Assembly (NCBI GenBank): GCA_937974565.1
Contig: CALJWL010000047.1
Span: forward strand, 1 to 64,000
DNA: 64,000 nucleotides
Direction of reading: 5' to 3'
Origin: an uncultured Arenicella sp.
Lineage (GTDB): Bacteria > Pseudomonadota > Gammaproteobacteria > Arenicellales > Arenicellaceae
Part shown: positions 1 to 8,055 of the stretch, one piece after another
How positions within the stretch are numbered: the stretch's first letter is position 1
Layout of the letters: every line of letters starts with the position of its first letter
Notes under the pieces: generated by a model
Databases searched by the model: none
What the model was told of the DNA's origin: nothing
Seen by the model: only the letters and a program-made list of their open reading frames with translations
Translations under genes and position numbers: made by a program

Positions 1-24
1 GTTCGATTCCGACCCTCGGTACCA
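1..24 (+). tRNA. 3' end of a tRNA gene (truncated by window edge)
   Basis: The first 24 bases match the last part of a tRNA. They hold a T loop (TTCGATT) followed by the 3' T stem CCGAC, the 3' acceptor strand CCTCGGT, discriminator A and an encoded CCA. The anticodon lies outside the window, so the amino acid cannot be told. A rho-independent terminator follows directly. Confidence 0.85.
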
Positions 25-40
25 CTGGAAAATAAAGAAT

Positions 41-74
41 GCTCTGTTCTCTTTTTGAGACAGGGCTTTTTTTT
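41..74 (+). terminator. Rho-independent terminator of the tRNA
   Basis: GCTCTGTTCTC pairs with GAGACAGGGC around a T5 loop (one bulged T, one G-T pair), and eight T residues follow. It lies 16 bases after the tRNA CCA, so it ends that transcript. Confidence 0.85.
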
Positions 75-309
75 GTCCGTTTTATATTGCATTACCGGCC
101 CAGCTATTTCACTCTTTATCATCGCGGCGTAAAAACACTAATTTATAAAAGGTCAAATAAATGAAGGCCTCCGTTGATCTGAATAAAAACCTTATAAACA
201 TCTGAAATATATAAATTTTCACCTTTCCAAAAAAACTAGAATAGTTATTGTTCTTTAATTAGTTCGTTTAAATACAACAAAGAATACTCCCTGAAAATAA
301 GCCGTTTTT

Positions 310-323
310 TGAATACGTATGTA
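310..323 (+). promoter_or_regulatory. Distal operator-like site of the amylase gene
   Basis: TGAATACGTATGTA is centred on TACGTA, 33 bp upstream of the centre of the perfect palindrome. The identical 14-mer, in the same orientation relative to the gene, lies upstream of the TonB receptor (54292-54305, minus strand). The regulator is not in the window. A LacI-type sugar regulator would be a reasonable guess, but only from context. Confidence 0.6.
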
Positions 324-338
324 ATAAACAGCTTACCT

Positions 339-360
339 CTGATGAATACGTATTCATCAG
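339..360 (+). promoter_or_regulatory. Perfect 22-bp palindrome, operator of the amylase gene
   Basis: The core TGATGAATACGTATTCATCA is flanked by C and G, giving a perfect 22-bp palindrome about 70 bases before the amylase start codon. With the degenerate site at 310-323 it forms a pair spaced 33 bp centre to centre, about three helical turns. A similar pair precedes the TonB receptor gene at 54.3 kb. Confidence 0.75.
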
Positions 361-430
361 ATTGTCTAGCAAATCATACGGGGTTAACCTGATATTCCTT
401 ACGATCACACAACCCATAAGAGAGGAGAAT

Positions 431-2431
431 ATGCTTAAAAAAATAAGCGTGTTAATAACAGTCTTGATCAGTTGCGGCACCAGCCTGATCGCACATGCAC
501 AGAATAGAACCGCCTTTGTACATCTTTTTGAATGGAGCTGGAACGATATTGCTCTTGAATGCGAACAACACCTTGGCCCCAAAGGTTTTGCGGCTGTTCA
601 AGTTTCACCACCACAAAAATCAATCACTCGAAGCGAATGGTGGTCTCGCTACCAGCCACTAAGCTATGAAATTACCGGCCGAGGAGGCACACGAGCTGAA
701 TTTCAAAGCATGGTGAATCGCTGTAAAGCCGTTGGCGTTGATATTTATGTGGATGCCGTTATCAACCATATGGCCGCATTAAATCGCAGCTTCCCAGAAG
801 TGCCCTATGGAGCCAATGACTTTCATAACTGTACTGACGATATCAATTACGGTGATCGGTTTTCGGTACAAAATTGCGATTTGGTTGGGCTAAACGATTT
901 AAAAACAGAATCGGAATACGTCAGACAGACAATCGCTAACTATATGAACGATTTGATCAGTCTTGGTGTTGCTGGATTCCGACTTGATGCCTCTAAGCAT
1001 ATGGCAAGCGCAGACATTGCCGCAATTAAGGCCAAATTAAGCACGAGCGCTTATATATTTCAAGAAGTTATCGGTGCCCCTGGAGAAGCAGTTCAACCTT
1101 CAGAGTACACACAAAACGGAGACGTGACTGAGTTTAATTACGAGCGAACTTTGGGCTTTTACTTTAAAGGCCGTGGGCCATTAAAGGATTTACGAAATAT
1201 TCGCAGCTTCTCTGGCTGGTTACCCAGTAACGATGCCGTTGTGTTCGTATCTAACCACGATGACCAACGCCAAAATGCCAACGCCACACTTACTTACAAA
1301 GACTCCGGCGATCTTTATTACATAGGCGAAATATTTAGCCTAGCGTACCCTTATGGGTACCCAAAGGTGATGTCAAGTTATCGGTTCGAGGATCACGATC
1401 AAGGCCCTCCAGCCAACGGTGTGCATTCGGGTGACGCTTGTGGCGCTAACTGGATATGTGAACACAGATGGAGAGGCATTGCCAATATGGCCGAGTTCCG
1501 TAATGTCACCAGCAGCCGATTTGAACTTAGTAACTGGTGGGACAATGGCAATAATCAAATCGCCTTTGGGCGAGGTGATCTTGGCTTTGTGGTAATCAAC
1601 CGCGAAGACAACGCCAGTCTAAACCAGATTCTTCAAACTGGCATGCCAGCTGGGCAGTACTGTGACATTATTAATGGAGAATTTGATAAAAGCGACTCGA
1701 GCTGTGACGGGCCCGTCATTACCGTCAACAATAACGGTACAGCAAGTTTTAACGTTAACTCTATTAACGCATCGGCCATTCATGTGGGTGCCAAATTGGG
1801 TAACACTGGCGGTGGCGACAATACAGGCGGTGGTGACAACACGGGCGGCAATGATGATACTCCTATTTGGTCCAATGCTTACTTTAGAGGCACGGCAAAC
1901 TCATGGAGTACAACTCCCATGACTTTTAGTAATGGTTTATGGCGCACGACTCAAACGTTTGGCACGGACAATCCAAGATTCAAAATTGCCCGTTTTCAAA
2001 ACTGGAACGAAGCCTACCCAAACCAAGACGTTTTGATTAGCGCCCCTGGAACCTACGAAATCACATTCGACGACAGTAACCAAGAAATTACGGTTTCTGA
2101 GCAATCGGACAATGGCAATGGTGGCGGGCAAGCAACCACGGCAACGGTGACCTTAGAATGCAGTAACGGTTTTACCCAATTAGGTCAAAGTGTTTACGCC
2201 GTAGGTAATGTGGCGGAGCTAGGAAATTGGAACCCAGCAAACGCGGTTAAATTAGACCCAGTGAATTACCCTACTTGGAATTCAGACGTGGCATTTGAAA
2301 CAGGTCAAACGATAGAGTGGAAGTGCGTCAAACGTTCGGAAACCAATCCTAGCCAAAACGTACAATGGCAAGGTGGGGACAATAACAGCGTTGTGGTTGA
2401 CGGTGACAAACAAAGTAACGGCAGCTTCTAA
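431..2431 (+). CDS. Secreted alpha-amylase (GH13) with C-terminal CBM20 starch-binding domain
   Basis: Hydrolyses internal alpha-1,4 bonds of starch outside the cell or in the periplasm. The product is 666 aa from the ATG at 431, preceded by an AGAGGAG ribosome site. A Sec signal peptide (residues 1-23) ends in AHA. The GH13 regions are visible: DAVINH, GFRLDASKH (nucleophile D186), FQEVIG (acid/base E212) and FVSNHD (D277). R184, N275 and the Arg in VMSSYR match the three chloride ligands of animal-type amylases, so activity is probably chloride-dependent. After the all-beta C domain comes a Gly/Asn/Asp linker (about 458-477), a small beta domain of uncertain family (about 478-558) and a typical CBM20 (about 571-666; ELGNW, WKCVKR, WQGGDNN). 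The gene is monocistronic, with a paired operator upstream and a terminator downstream. Confidence 0.95.
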   Translation: MLKKISVLITVLISCGTSLIAHAQNRTAFVHLFEWSWNDIALECEQHLGPKGFAAVQVSPPQKSITRSEWWSRYQPLSYEITGRGGTRAEFQSMVNRCKAVGVDIYVDAVINHMAALNRSFPEVPYGANDFHNCTDDINYGDRFSVQNCDLVGLNDLKTESEYVRQTIANYMNDLISLGVAGFRLDASKHMASADIAAIKAKLSTSAYIFQEVIGAPGEAVQPSEYTQNGDVTEFNYERTLGFYFKGRGPLKDLRNIRSFSGWLPSNDAVVFVSNHDDQRQNANATLTYKDSGDLYYIGEIFSLAYPYGYPKVMSSYRFEDHDQGPPANGVHSGDACGANWICEHRWRGIANMAEFRNVTSSRFELSNWWDNGNNQIAFGRGDLGFVVINREDNASLNQILQTGMPAGQYCDIINGEFDKSDSSCDGPVITVNNNGTASFNVNSINASAIHVGAKLGNTGGGDNTGGGDNTGGNDDTPIWSNAYFRGTANSWSTTPMTFSNGLWRTTQTFGTDNPRFKIARFQNWNEAYPNQDVLISAPGTYEITFDDSNQEITVSEQSDNGNGGGQATTATVTLECSNGFTQLGQSVYAVGNVAELGNWNPANAVKLDPVNYPTWNSDVAFETGQTIEWKCVKRSETNPSQNVQWQGGDNNSVVVDGDKQSNGSF

Positions 2432-2466
2432 TTCACGACCTTAGAAAACAAACATCGCATTGATAG

Positions 2467-2505
2467 TTGGCGGTCAACACATTGTTCGCCGCCAATTATT
2501 TTTTC
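2467..2505 (+). terminator. Terminator of the amylase gene
   Basis: TTGGCGG and CCGCCAA form a stem with a 15-base loop, followed by TTATTTTTTC. It lies 35 bases after the amylase stop codon. Confidence 0.7.
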
Positions 2506-2699
2506 AATATAGCCGTTCTAAAGGAATAAGGAATACGGCATGAACCACTTCCGTTCACTTATCAAGCCACCAAGGTAACCTCTTTGGTCATCAACACAGT
2601 CAGAGCTATGTGTCTTAATTTATAACTGTCCTTCACCAAACGCAAAGCGTAACAATAACGTACCCCCATTACATTGCTGTCAATCGCGCTTGCTCTTAT

Positions 2700-2930
2700 T
2701 TACCAGTTTCTGAACCACAAGCTGATAAACTCATACTCTCTGGGCCATACAATGCACCTATTCAAAAATGCCTGAACTTCGTAGTTTTCTGATTTTAGTA
2801 CATTCTCGTGACGTAACTTTAAACTGGGGTATATCGGCCCAGGTGCTGCCTCAAACAACGGCGCTACGTTATTGAGCTGTTTATACGCCGCCTTCATGAT
2901 TGGTTTATTGGGTGCAATGGAAAGTATCAT
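2700..2930 (-). CDS. Possible small gene or remnant of a larger gene (76 aa)
   Basis: This open frame sits in the otherwise empty 2.5-3.1 kb gap. Its composition looks protein-like rather than random: it has a tract KLRHENVLKS followed by EVQAFLNRC and WPREYEFISLWFRNW. An in-frame stop immediately precedes the ATG, and a GAGGTGA lies about 15 bases upstream. I do not recognise the family. It could be a small protein or the C-terminal stub of a decayed enzyme gene. Confidence 0.3.
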   Translation of the reverse strand: MILSIAPNKPIMKAAYKQLNNVAPLFEAAPGPIYPSLKLRHENVLKSENYEVQAFLNRCIVWPREYEFISLWFRNW

Positions 2931-3147
2931 TCATGGAATTTCATCATTCACCTCACGCACTTTACTGACCAACAGTCGTCACTATTGAAAAACCCGTGAC
3001 CTCTTTTAGAAACCTGGCTTGCCAACAAAAATCGTAATTTACTAAAATCAACCAATCAATCAACGCAAACGGTAACAACTGCTATAAAACTAAAGTAAAC
3101 TAATATACCTACAATCATTAAAATTTTGAGATAAGGCAGCTCACAAT

Positions 3148-4524
3148 ATGGCATTTCCGCATTCAATTTTTAAGGCTTACGACATCCGAGGAATAGTCGA
3201 TCACACTCTCACTCAAGACATTACTTACAAAATTGGTCAAGCAGTTGGTAGCGAGGTCATTAAGAGTGGCGGAGACACCATTGTAATTGGGCGAGATGGC
3301 CGCTTATCAGGCCCATCGCTGGCAACAACTTTAGCCGATGGTTTAAGAGCCACAGGTGTCAATGTAATCGACATTGGAGTTGCGCCCTCCCCTGTTGTCT
3401 ATTATTCCAGTTACTCAAAAGAGGTGCCGTCGTGCATTGCGATTACAGGCAGTCATAACCCACCTGACTACAATGGGTTTAAAATGGTCGTCGATGGCAC
3501 AACATTATCTGCCGGAAGAATTCAGGCCCTTAAAGAACGCATCCTTAATGACGATTTTGAATCTGGTGAGGGTTCTTACCAACAAGAGGAAATAATCGAC
3601 GACTACATTGCGCGTATTGTCAACGATGTGAAACCCGCACGTAAAATGAAGATCGTAATCGACTCAGGTAATGGCGTTGCTGGTGCAACCGCGCCAGAAG
3701 TATTCAAACAACTTGGGTGCGATGTGATAGAACTGTTTAGCGAAGTTGATGGCACGTTTCCTAATCACCACCCAGACCCAAGTCAAATTGAGAACCTACA
3801 AGACCTAATCACAGCCGTGCGCGAGCATGGCGCTGAAATTGGTCTGGCTTTTGATGGTGACGGTGACCGGTTAGGTGTGATCACCCCCAATGGTGAAATC
3901 GTCTGGCCTGACAGACAAATGATTCTGTTTGCTCGAGATATTCTGAGCCGAAACCCAGGCGGCGAAATTATTTACGATGTAAAGTGTTCACGCAGCTTAC
4001 CTGCTGAAATCGAAAAAGCAGGTGGCAAAGCAACTATGTGGCGCACTGGACACTCGTTTATTAAAGCCAAATTAAAAGAAACCGGCGCAACCATTGCTGG
4101 CGAAATGAGTGGTCATATTTTTTTCAAAGAGCGCTGGTTTGGTTTTGATGATGGTGTTTACGCAGGCGCGCGACTGATAGAGCTTCTGTCTAACATGTCA
4201 GATACGCCACAAAAAATATTCGACGCCCTGCCCAACAGCATTAACACGCCTGAGTTAAAAATGGACTTTGAGGAAGGTGAACATTATGCGTTTATGGACA
4301 AGCTTAAAGACTCCGCAACGTTCAATGCTAATGCTCAAGTCAGCACCATTGATGGCATAAGAGTGGACTACCAAGATGGCTTTGGCCTTATTCGTCCATC
4401 TAACACAACGCCGATATTGGTATTGCGGTTTGAAGGTGATGATGACGCGGCTTTGGCGCGTATTCAAGATGACTTCAGAACGGCAATCAAACAAGTTGAT
4501 GACCAGATCAGCGTTCCTTTCTGA
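3148..4524 (+). CDS. algC: Phosphomannomutase/phosphoglucomutase
   Basis: Interconverts hexose 1- and 6-phosphates (mannose and probably glucose), feeding GDP-mannose/UDP-glucose and polysaccharide synthesis in the cytoplasm. The 458-aa protein has the normal family length. It shows the N-terminal KAYDIRG motif, the phosphoserine loop TGSHNP, the metal loop DGDGDR, the sugar-binding GEMSGH and the C-terminal phosphate-binding RPSNTTP. It starts at the ATG at 3148 with only a weak ribosome site. The ClC gene follows 52 bases after the stop, in the same direction. AlgC/ManB-type dual specificity is a family expectation; substrate preference cannot be read from the sequence. Confidence 0.92.
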   Translation: MAFPHSIFKAYDIRGIVDHTLTQDITYKIGQAVGSEVIKSGGDTIVIGRDGRLSGPSLATTLADGLRATGVNVIDIGVAPSPVVYYSSYSKEVPSCIAITGSHNPPDYNGFKMVVDGTTLSAGRIQALKERILNDDFESGEGSYQQEEIIDDYIARIVNDVKPARKMKIVIDSGNGVAGATAPEVFKQLGCDVIELFSEVDGTFPNHHPDPSQIENLQDLITAVREHGAEIGLAFDGDGDRLGVITPNGEIVWPDRQMILFARDILSRNPGGEIIYDVKCSRSLPAEIEKAGGKATMWRTGHSFIKAKLKETGATIAGEMSGHIFFKERWFGFDDGVYAGARLIELLSNMSDTPQKIFDALPNSINTPELKMDFEEGEHYAFMDKLKDSATFNANAQVSTIDGIRVDYQDGFGLIRPSNTTPILVLRFEGDDDAALARIQDDFRTAIKQVDDQISVPF

Positions 4525-4579
4525 TCTCGGTTTTAGTTTCTAACCTCACTAGATCAGTATTGGCTATTTACAACTCTTG

Positions 4580-6400
4580 GTGCAACTACGTTTGATTCAG
4601 TCTGTTAAACAATGGTGTAAAACCACTTATCAAAACTTTGTTGAATCTCAACAAGTTAGGCTTTCGAATAATATCGAAGGCTTGCCTCAGCTTGCTCTAT
4701 TGGGACTGCTTTGTGGTATTTTTTCAGGCGGAATCATCATATTGTTTCGTTTACTAATTGAATCGAATGTCACAGGCCTTTTACCGGCTGGCAGCCCAGA
4801 GTATTTTGAGTCACTAGGTCCGCATGTTCGCTTTTTATTGTGTGTGTGTGGAGGACTGCTGGTTGGGTTAATACTTCACCTTTTACGCCCCAAAAATCGC
4901 AACGTTGGGGTGGTGCATGTAATAGAGAGGTTGGATTACCATCAGGGGAAACTTCCGATTCGCAATGCCTTAGCTCAGTTTCTAACTGGCGCCATAGCCC
5001 TTATCTCTGGCCACTCAGTGGGCCGTGAAGGCCCCAGTGTACACCTTGGTGCAGCGGGTGGCAGTGCATTGGGCCGATTACTCAGCATCCCAAACAACGG
5101 TGTTCGCATTCTCGTTGGCAGCGGTGTTGCAGCGGCCATTTCAGCGGCCTTTGACACGCCCCTAGCCGGTGTTATTTTTGCCATGGAAGTGGTTATTATG
5201 GAATACACCGTGATCGGTTTTACCCCAATAATCTTAGCATCAGTCAGCGCAGCCACATTAGCACGAATAACGTTCAATGATGCCAGTGGTTTGTATGTGC
5301 CTGATTTAGCCATTCAATCTTTAGCAGAGTTACCGGTCGTTGCACTGATGGGCGCCGTAATCGGTGTGCTCGCAGCGGGTTTTATTCAATTAACCATGCT
5401 AACCAGCACGGCATTTAGCCACCATGCTATCTGGGTGCGAACAACCGCTGCTGGTGTGCTTACCGGTCTCATTGCTTATGCATTGCCCGAGGTCATGGGT
5501 ACTGGTTACGACACAGTGGATCAATTGCTAACTTTAAGCCCTGAAATCGGCATGAGTTTGGCTTTTATTGTCTTGCTTTTATTCGCCAAAACCATTACCA
5601 CGGCTTTTGCGGTCGGTTTAGGAGTGCCAGGCGGCCTAATTGGTCCAACTCTGTTTATTGGGGCATCAGCAGGCGCCGCGACCGGCCTGATTACAGCGTC
5701 ATTGTTTGCTGATTTCTCACATATAGGCTTATACGCTGTACTGGGCATGGCGGCCATGATGGCCGCCACATTACAAGCACCGTTAGCCGCACTGGTGTCG
5801 TTGCTTGAATTAACGTCGGATCACGCGATCACATTACCTGGTATGACCGCGGTTATTACTGCCTCATTAATTACTCGGTCGGTTTTTGGTAAATCATCAA
5901 TCTACCGTCACCTTATGTTGGCTAGGGGCTTGGATTACCGAAATAGCCCAGTTGCAAAAGCGTTAAGACGAATTGGCGTTGCCAGTGTGATGGATCGCGG
6001 AATATTGCAACAACATCGGCACATATCTGTATCGATGGCACAAGAAATATTAAAACAAGAGCCACGTTGGATGCTGTTGATAGATGAAGAAGACAACAGC
6101 AAAACCAGCTTGTTACCAGCCACGGATTTGGCATGTTACCTTAACGAACTCAATAAACGCGGAGATACGGATCAGGATCAACCAGACCCGCACAAAGAGA
6201 TTCTGGATTTATTGCAAATACCGGCGAAGCGCTTGGATACGGCCGCGATCACCATCATCGCAACCTTACAAGAAGCGCACGAACGTATGCTGTCTGAACA
6301 GTGCAATGCGCTCTATATTACAGGGGCTCACGGTCAATCAAAAAACAAAATATACGGCGTAATAGCACGTGAACATATCGAAAGCAGTTACCGCGTCTAA
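4580..6400 (+). CDS. ClC-family chloride channel/transporter with degenerate C-terminal CBS region
   Basis: Inner-membrane chloride protein, about 606 aa. No ATG is available, so the start is GTG 4580 or the adjacent TTG 4577. The membrane domain (about residues 35-455) carries GREGP with the gating Glu (about E151), a PLAGVIFAME segment, GVPGGLIGP and a conserved Tyr near the end (SIYRHL). The last 150 residues look like a diverged CBS pair. Two features differ from E. coli ClcA: the Glu that passes protons (ClcA E203) is replaced by Val in FAMEVV, and the usual GSGIP anion loop reads NVGVVH. It may therefore be a channel or have altered proton coupling. It follows algC and is convergent with nfeD. 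Confidence 0.88.
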   Translation: MQLRLIQSVKQWCKTTYQNFVESQQVRLSNNIEGLPQLALLGLLCGIFSGGIIILFRLLIESNVTGLLPAGSPEYFESLGPHVRFLLCVCGGLLVGLILHLLRPKNRNVGVVHVIERLDYHQGKLPIRNALAQFLTGAIALISGHSVGREGPSVHLGAAGGSALGRLLSIPNNGVRILVGSGVAAAISAAFDTPLAGVIFAMEVVIMEYTVIGFTPIILASVSAATLARITFNDASGLYVPDLAIQSLAELPVVALMGAVIGVLAAGFIQLTMLTSTAFSHHAIWVRTTAAGVLTGLIAYALPEVMGTGYDTVDQLLTLSPEIGMSLAFIVLLLFAKTITTAFAVGLGVPGGLIGPTLFIGASAGAATGLITASLFADFSHIGLYAVLGMAAMMAATLQAPLAALVSLLELTSDHAITLPGMTAVITASLITRSVFGKSSIYRHLMLARGLDYRNSPVAKALRRIGVASVMDRGILQQHRHISVSMAQEILKQEPRWMLLIDEEDNSKTSLLPATDLACYLNELNKRGDTDQDQPDPHKEILDLLQIPAKRLDTAAITIIATLQEAHERMLSEQCNALYITGAHGQSKNKIYGVIAREHIESSYRV

Positions 6401-6497
6401 AAAAAGTAAAGCTCGGTCCAAAAACACCGCAGTCTCTTAAGAGACCACTCTTTTAAGGGATTATGCAGTTTAGATAAAAAGCGGTTTTGTGTGGACG

Positions 6498-6944
6498 TTA
6501 TCGGCCAACAATTAACCGAATCCCTTCAAGTCGCTTTATCACTGCCGTATCGCCGTCAGCTAGCGGTTGATCTTGGCCCTCATCAATGCGCGCAGGCCAG
6601 TCAGAACCGGACCAAAACACTTTGCCTTCTTGCTTAGCTGAAATTGCTTCTATTACTCTGACTCGTTGACCAATGGCATCATTGCCAGCAATAAGCCCAG
6701 GTTTGTTTTGCCATCGTTTTAACGGTGGGTACAGCACAGCCGCCGACAGTAATGAAGCCAACAAAAAAATTAAAGTGGAAATCATCCACGATAGCTCTGG
6801 TGCCACCCATGCTATCAACGCTGTGACCAATGCACCCAGCCCAAAAAACAAAAACCAAAACACTGAAAATTGCATTATTAACAGTTCAGCGCCGATCAAA
6901 GCAACGGCCAGAACCAAATAAAATACAGCTGGTGACATAATCAT
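6498..6944 (-). CDS. NfeD-like membrane protein
   Basis: Short NfeD family member (148 aa) with two or three N-terminal membrane segments (about residues 5-80) and a C-terminal OB-fold-like beta domain (about 90-148, with IGQRVRVIEAI and DGDTAVIKRLEG). It lacks the ClpP-like protease domain of long NfeD proteins. AGGAGG lies six bases before the ATG at 6944. It follows the stomatin-like gene by 11 bases. The NfeD/stomatin pair is a widely conserved two-gene unit thought to organise membrane microdomains or membrane-protein quality control. Confidence 0.88.
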   Translation of the reverse strand: MIMSPAVFYLVLAVALIGAELLIMQFSVFWFLFFGLGALVTALIAWVAPELSWMISTLIFLLASLLSAAVLYPPLKRWQNKPGLIAGNDAIGQRVRVIEAISAKQEGKVFWSGSDWPARIDEGQDQPLADGDTAVIKRLEGIRLIVGR

Positions 6945-6955
6945 CCACTACCCTC

Positions 6956-7864
6956 CTAAATTTGTTTAGACTTTTCAATTTGCCCTTTAAGAGCATCAAA
7001 CGCGGTAAACGCTTTGCTCACCACAGAAGTAACATCAGAACCGTCGGTTGGAAGTAACGCAACCGTACCCTCACGGGCCAACTTCTCAAATGCTGAGATG
7101 TATTGTTCAGAGAGCTGTTGAGCAACAGCCGTGGTGCCACCTTCATTATTGATGGCCTCAGAGATGGTCTTAATTGCTCTTGCACGTGCTGTGGCTTCAA
7201 TTTCTACGGCATCAGCTTGACCTTGAGCCCGCAATACTAAAGCTTGCTGATCACCTTCAGCTTCATTAATTTGTGCTTGCCTGTAACCTTCAGAAGTTGT
7301 TACATCAACACGGCGCTGGCGCTCGGCGGCCATTTGTTTCTCCATCTCGTCAAGAATCGTAGCCGGTGGTGAGATGTCTTTGATCTCATAACGCAATACT
7401 TTAGTGCCCCAAGCTTCTGAGGCTTCATCAATGGCGTTAGTTACAATAGCATTGATATTTTCACGTGACTCAAAGGTTTCATCTAAGGTAATTTTACCAA
7501 TCTCAGCGCGCATGGTGGTTTGTGCTAATTGAGTAATGGCAAATCGCAGGTTTTCCACGCCGTAAGACGCAGACTTTGGGTCCATAATTCTCAGATAGAG
7601 TACACCGTCGATACCTAGCGGTACGTTATCTTTGGTGATCGCTTGCTGTGCAGGCACGTCAATAGCAAACTCTTTAAGTGAATGCTTATAGGCAACTCGA
7701 TCTAGAAACGGAACTAATAGGTGAAAACCAGCTTCAAGTGTTGCTGCATACTTCCCCAAACGCTCGACCACATACGCTGAATTTTGCGGAACAATCCGCA
7801 CGATATTTTTAAAAATAAGGAACGCAATAATTACGCCCGCAATGACAAAAACTAAATTGTCCAT
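6956..7864 (-). CDS. qmcA: SPFH/Band 7 (stomatin/QmcA-like) membrane protein
   Basis: Membrane-anchored oligomeric scaffold. The 302-aa protein has one N-terminal membrane segment (about residues 3-22), the band 7 domain (about 25-190; VPQNSAYVVERLGKY and ISPPATILDEMEKQMAAERQRR) and an Ala/Glu-rich coiled coil typical of stomatins (about 185-255). AAGGAG is well placed before the ATG at 7864. It is the first gene of the pair with nfeD. The symbol qmcA follows the E. coli homologue and rests on the pairing and fold. Confidence 0.9.
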   Translation of the reverse strand: MDNLVFVIAGVIIAFLIFKNIVRIVPQNSAYVVERLGKYAATLEAGFHLLVPFLDRVAYKHSLKEFAIDVPAQQAITKDNVPLGIDGVLYLRIMDPKSASYGVENLRFAITQLAQTTMRAEIGKITLDETFESRENINAIVTNAIDEASEAWGTKVLRYEIKDISPPATILDEMEKQMAAERQRRVDVTTSEGYRQAQINEAEGDQQALVLRAQGQADAVEIEATARARAIKTISEAINNEGGTTAVAQQLSEQYISAFEKLAREGTVALLPTDGSDVTSVVSKAFTAFDALKGQIEKSKQI

Positions 7865-7989
7865 TTTAATCTCCTTAAAATTATGTGTGATTAGCTTACC
7901 ATTAATGATCTATATCGAGCCATCATCAAAATTTGCAAATGGCAATATAATGGTAATTTTAGAAGCGTGGCTTCAGCATGCATTTACCC

Positions 7990-8026
7990 AAAAAGCCCAA
8001 GACAGAATGAACATTCTATCTTGGGC
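7990..8026 (-). terminator. Terminator of the xylose/GH3 operon
   Basis: A 14-bp stem (7995-8008 with 8013-8026, one mismatch) with a four-base loop is followed, on the minus strand, by TTTTTGGG. It lies 30 bases after the GH3 stop codon and is the first good terminator seen downstream of xylB. Confidence 0.8.
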
Positions 8027-8055
8027 CCTGAACATCAAAAACCTATTGGCTCTAA

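Larger units (their letters stand above)
75..430. other. Intergenic region upstream of the amylase
   Basis: This AT-rich stretch holds no convincing gene. Its last 120 bases carry the two TACGTA-centred operator-like sites described separately, and the promoter of the amylase must lie here. No other structure was seen. Confidence 0.6.

Noticed and set aside
4975-5313. Long leftward open frame inside the ClC gene
   Set aside because: It lies wholly antisense to a well-supported gene and has no motif or ribosome site. Similar antisense frames occur in most of the long genes here and are by-products of codon usage.
6432-6445. GTCTCTTAAGAGAC palindrome after the ClC gene
   Set aside because: A self-complementary 14-mer without a loop or T-run is not a terminator, and no repeat of it occurs at other genes here.
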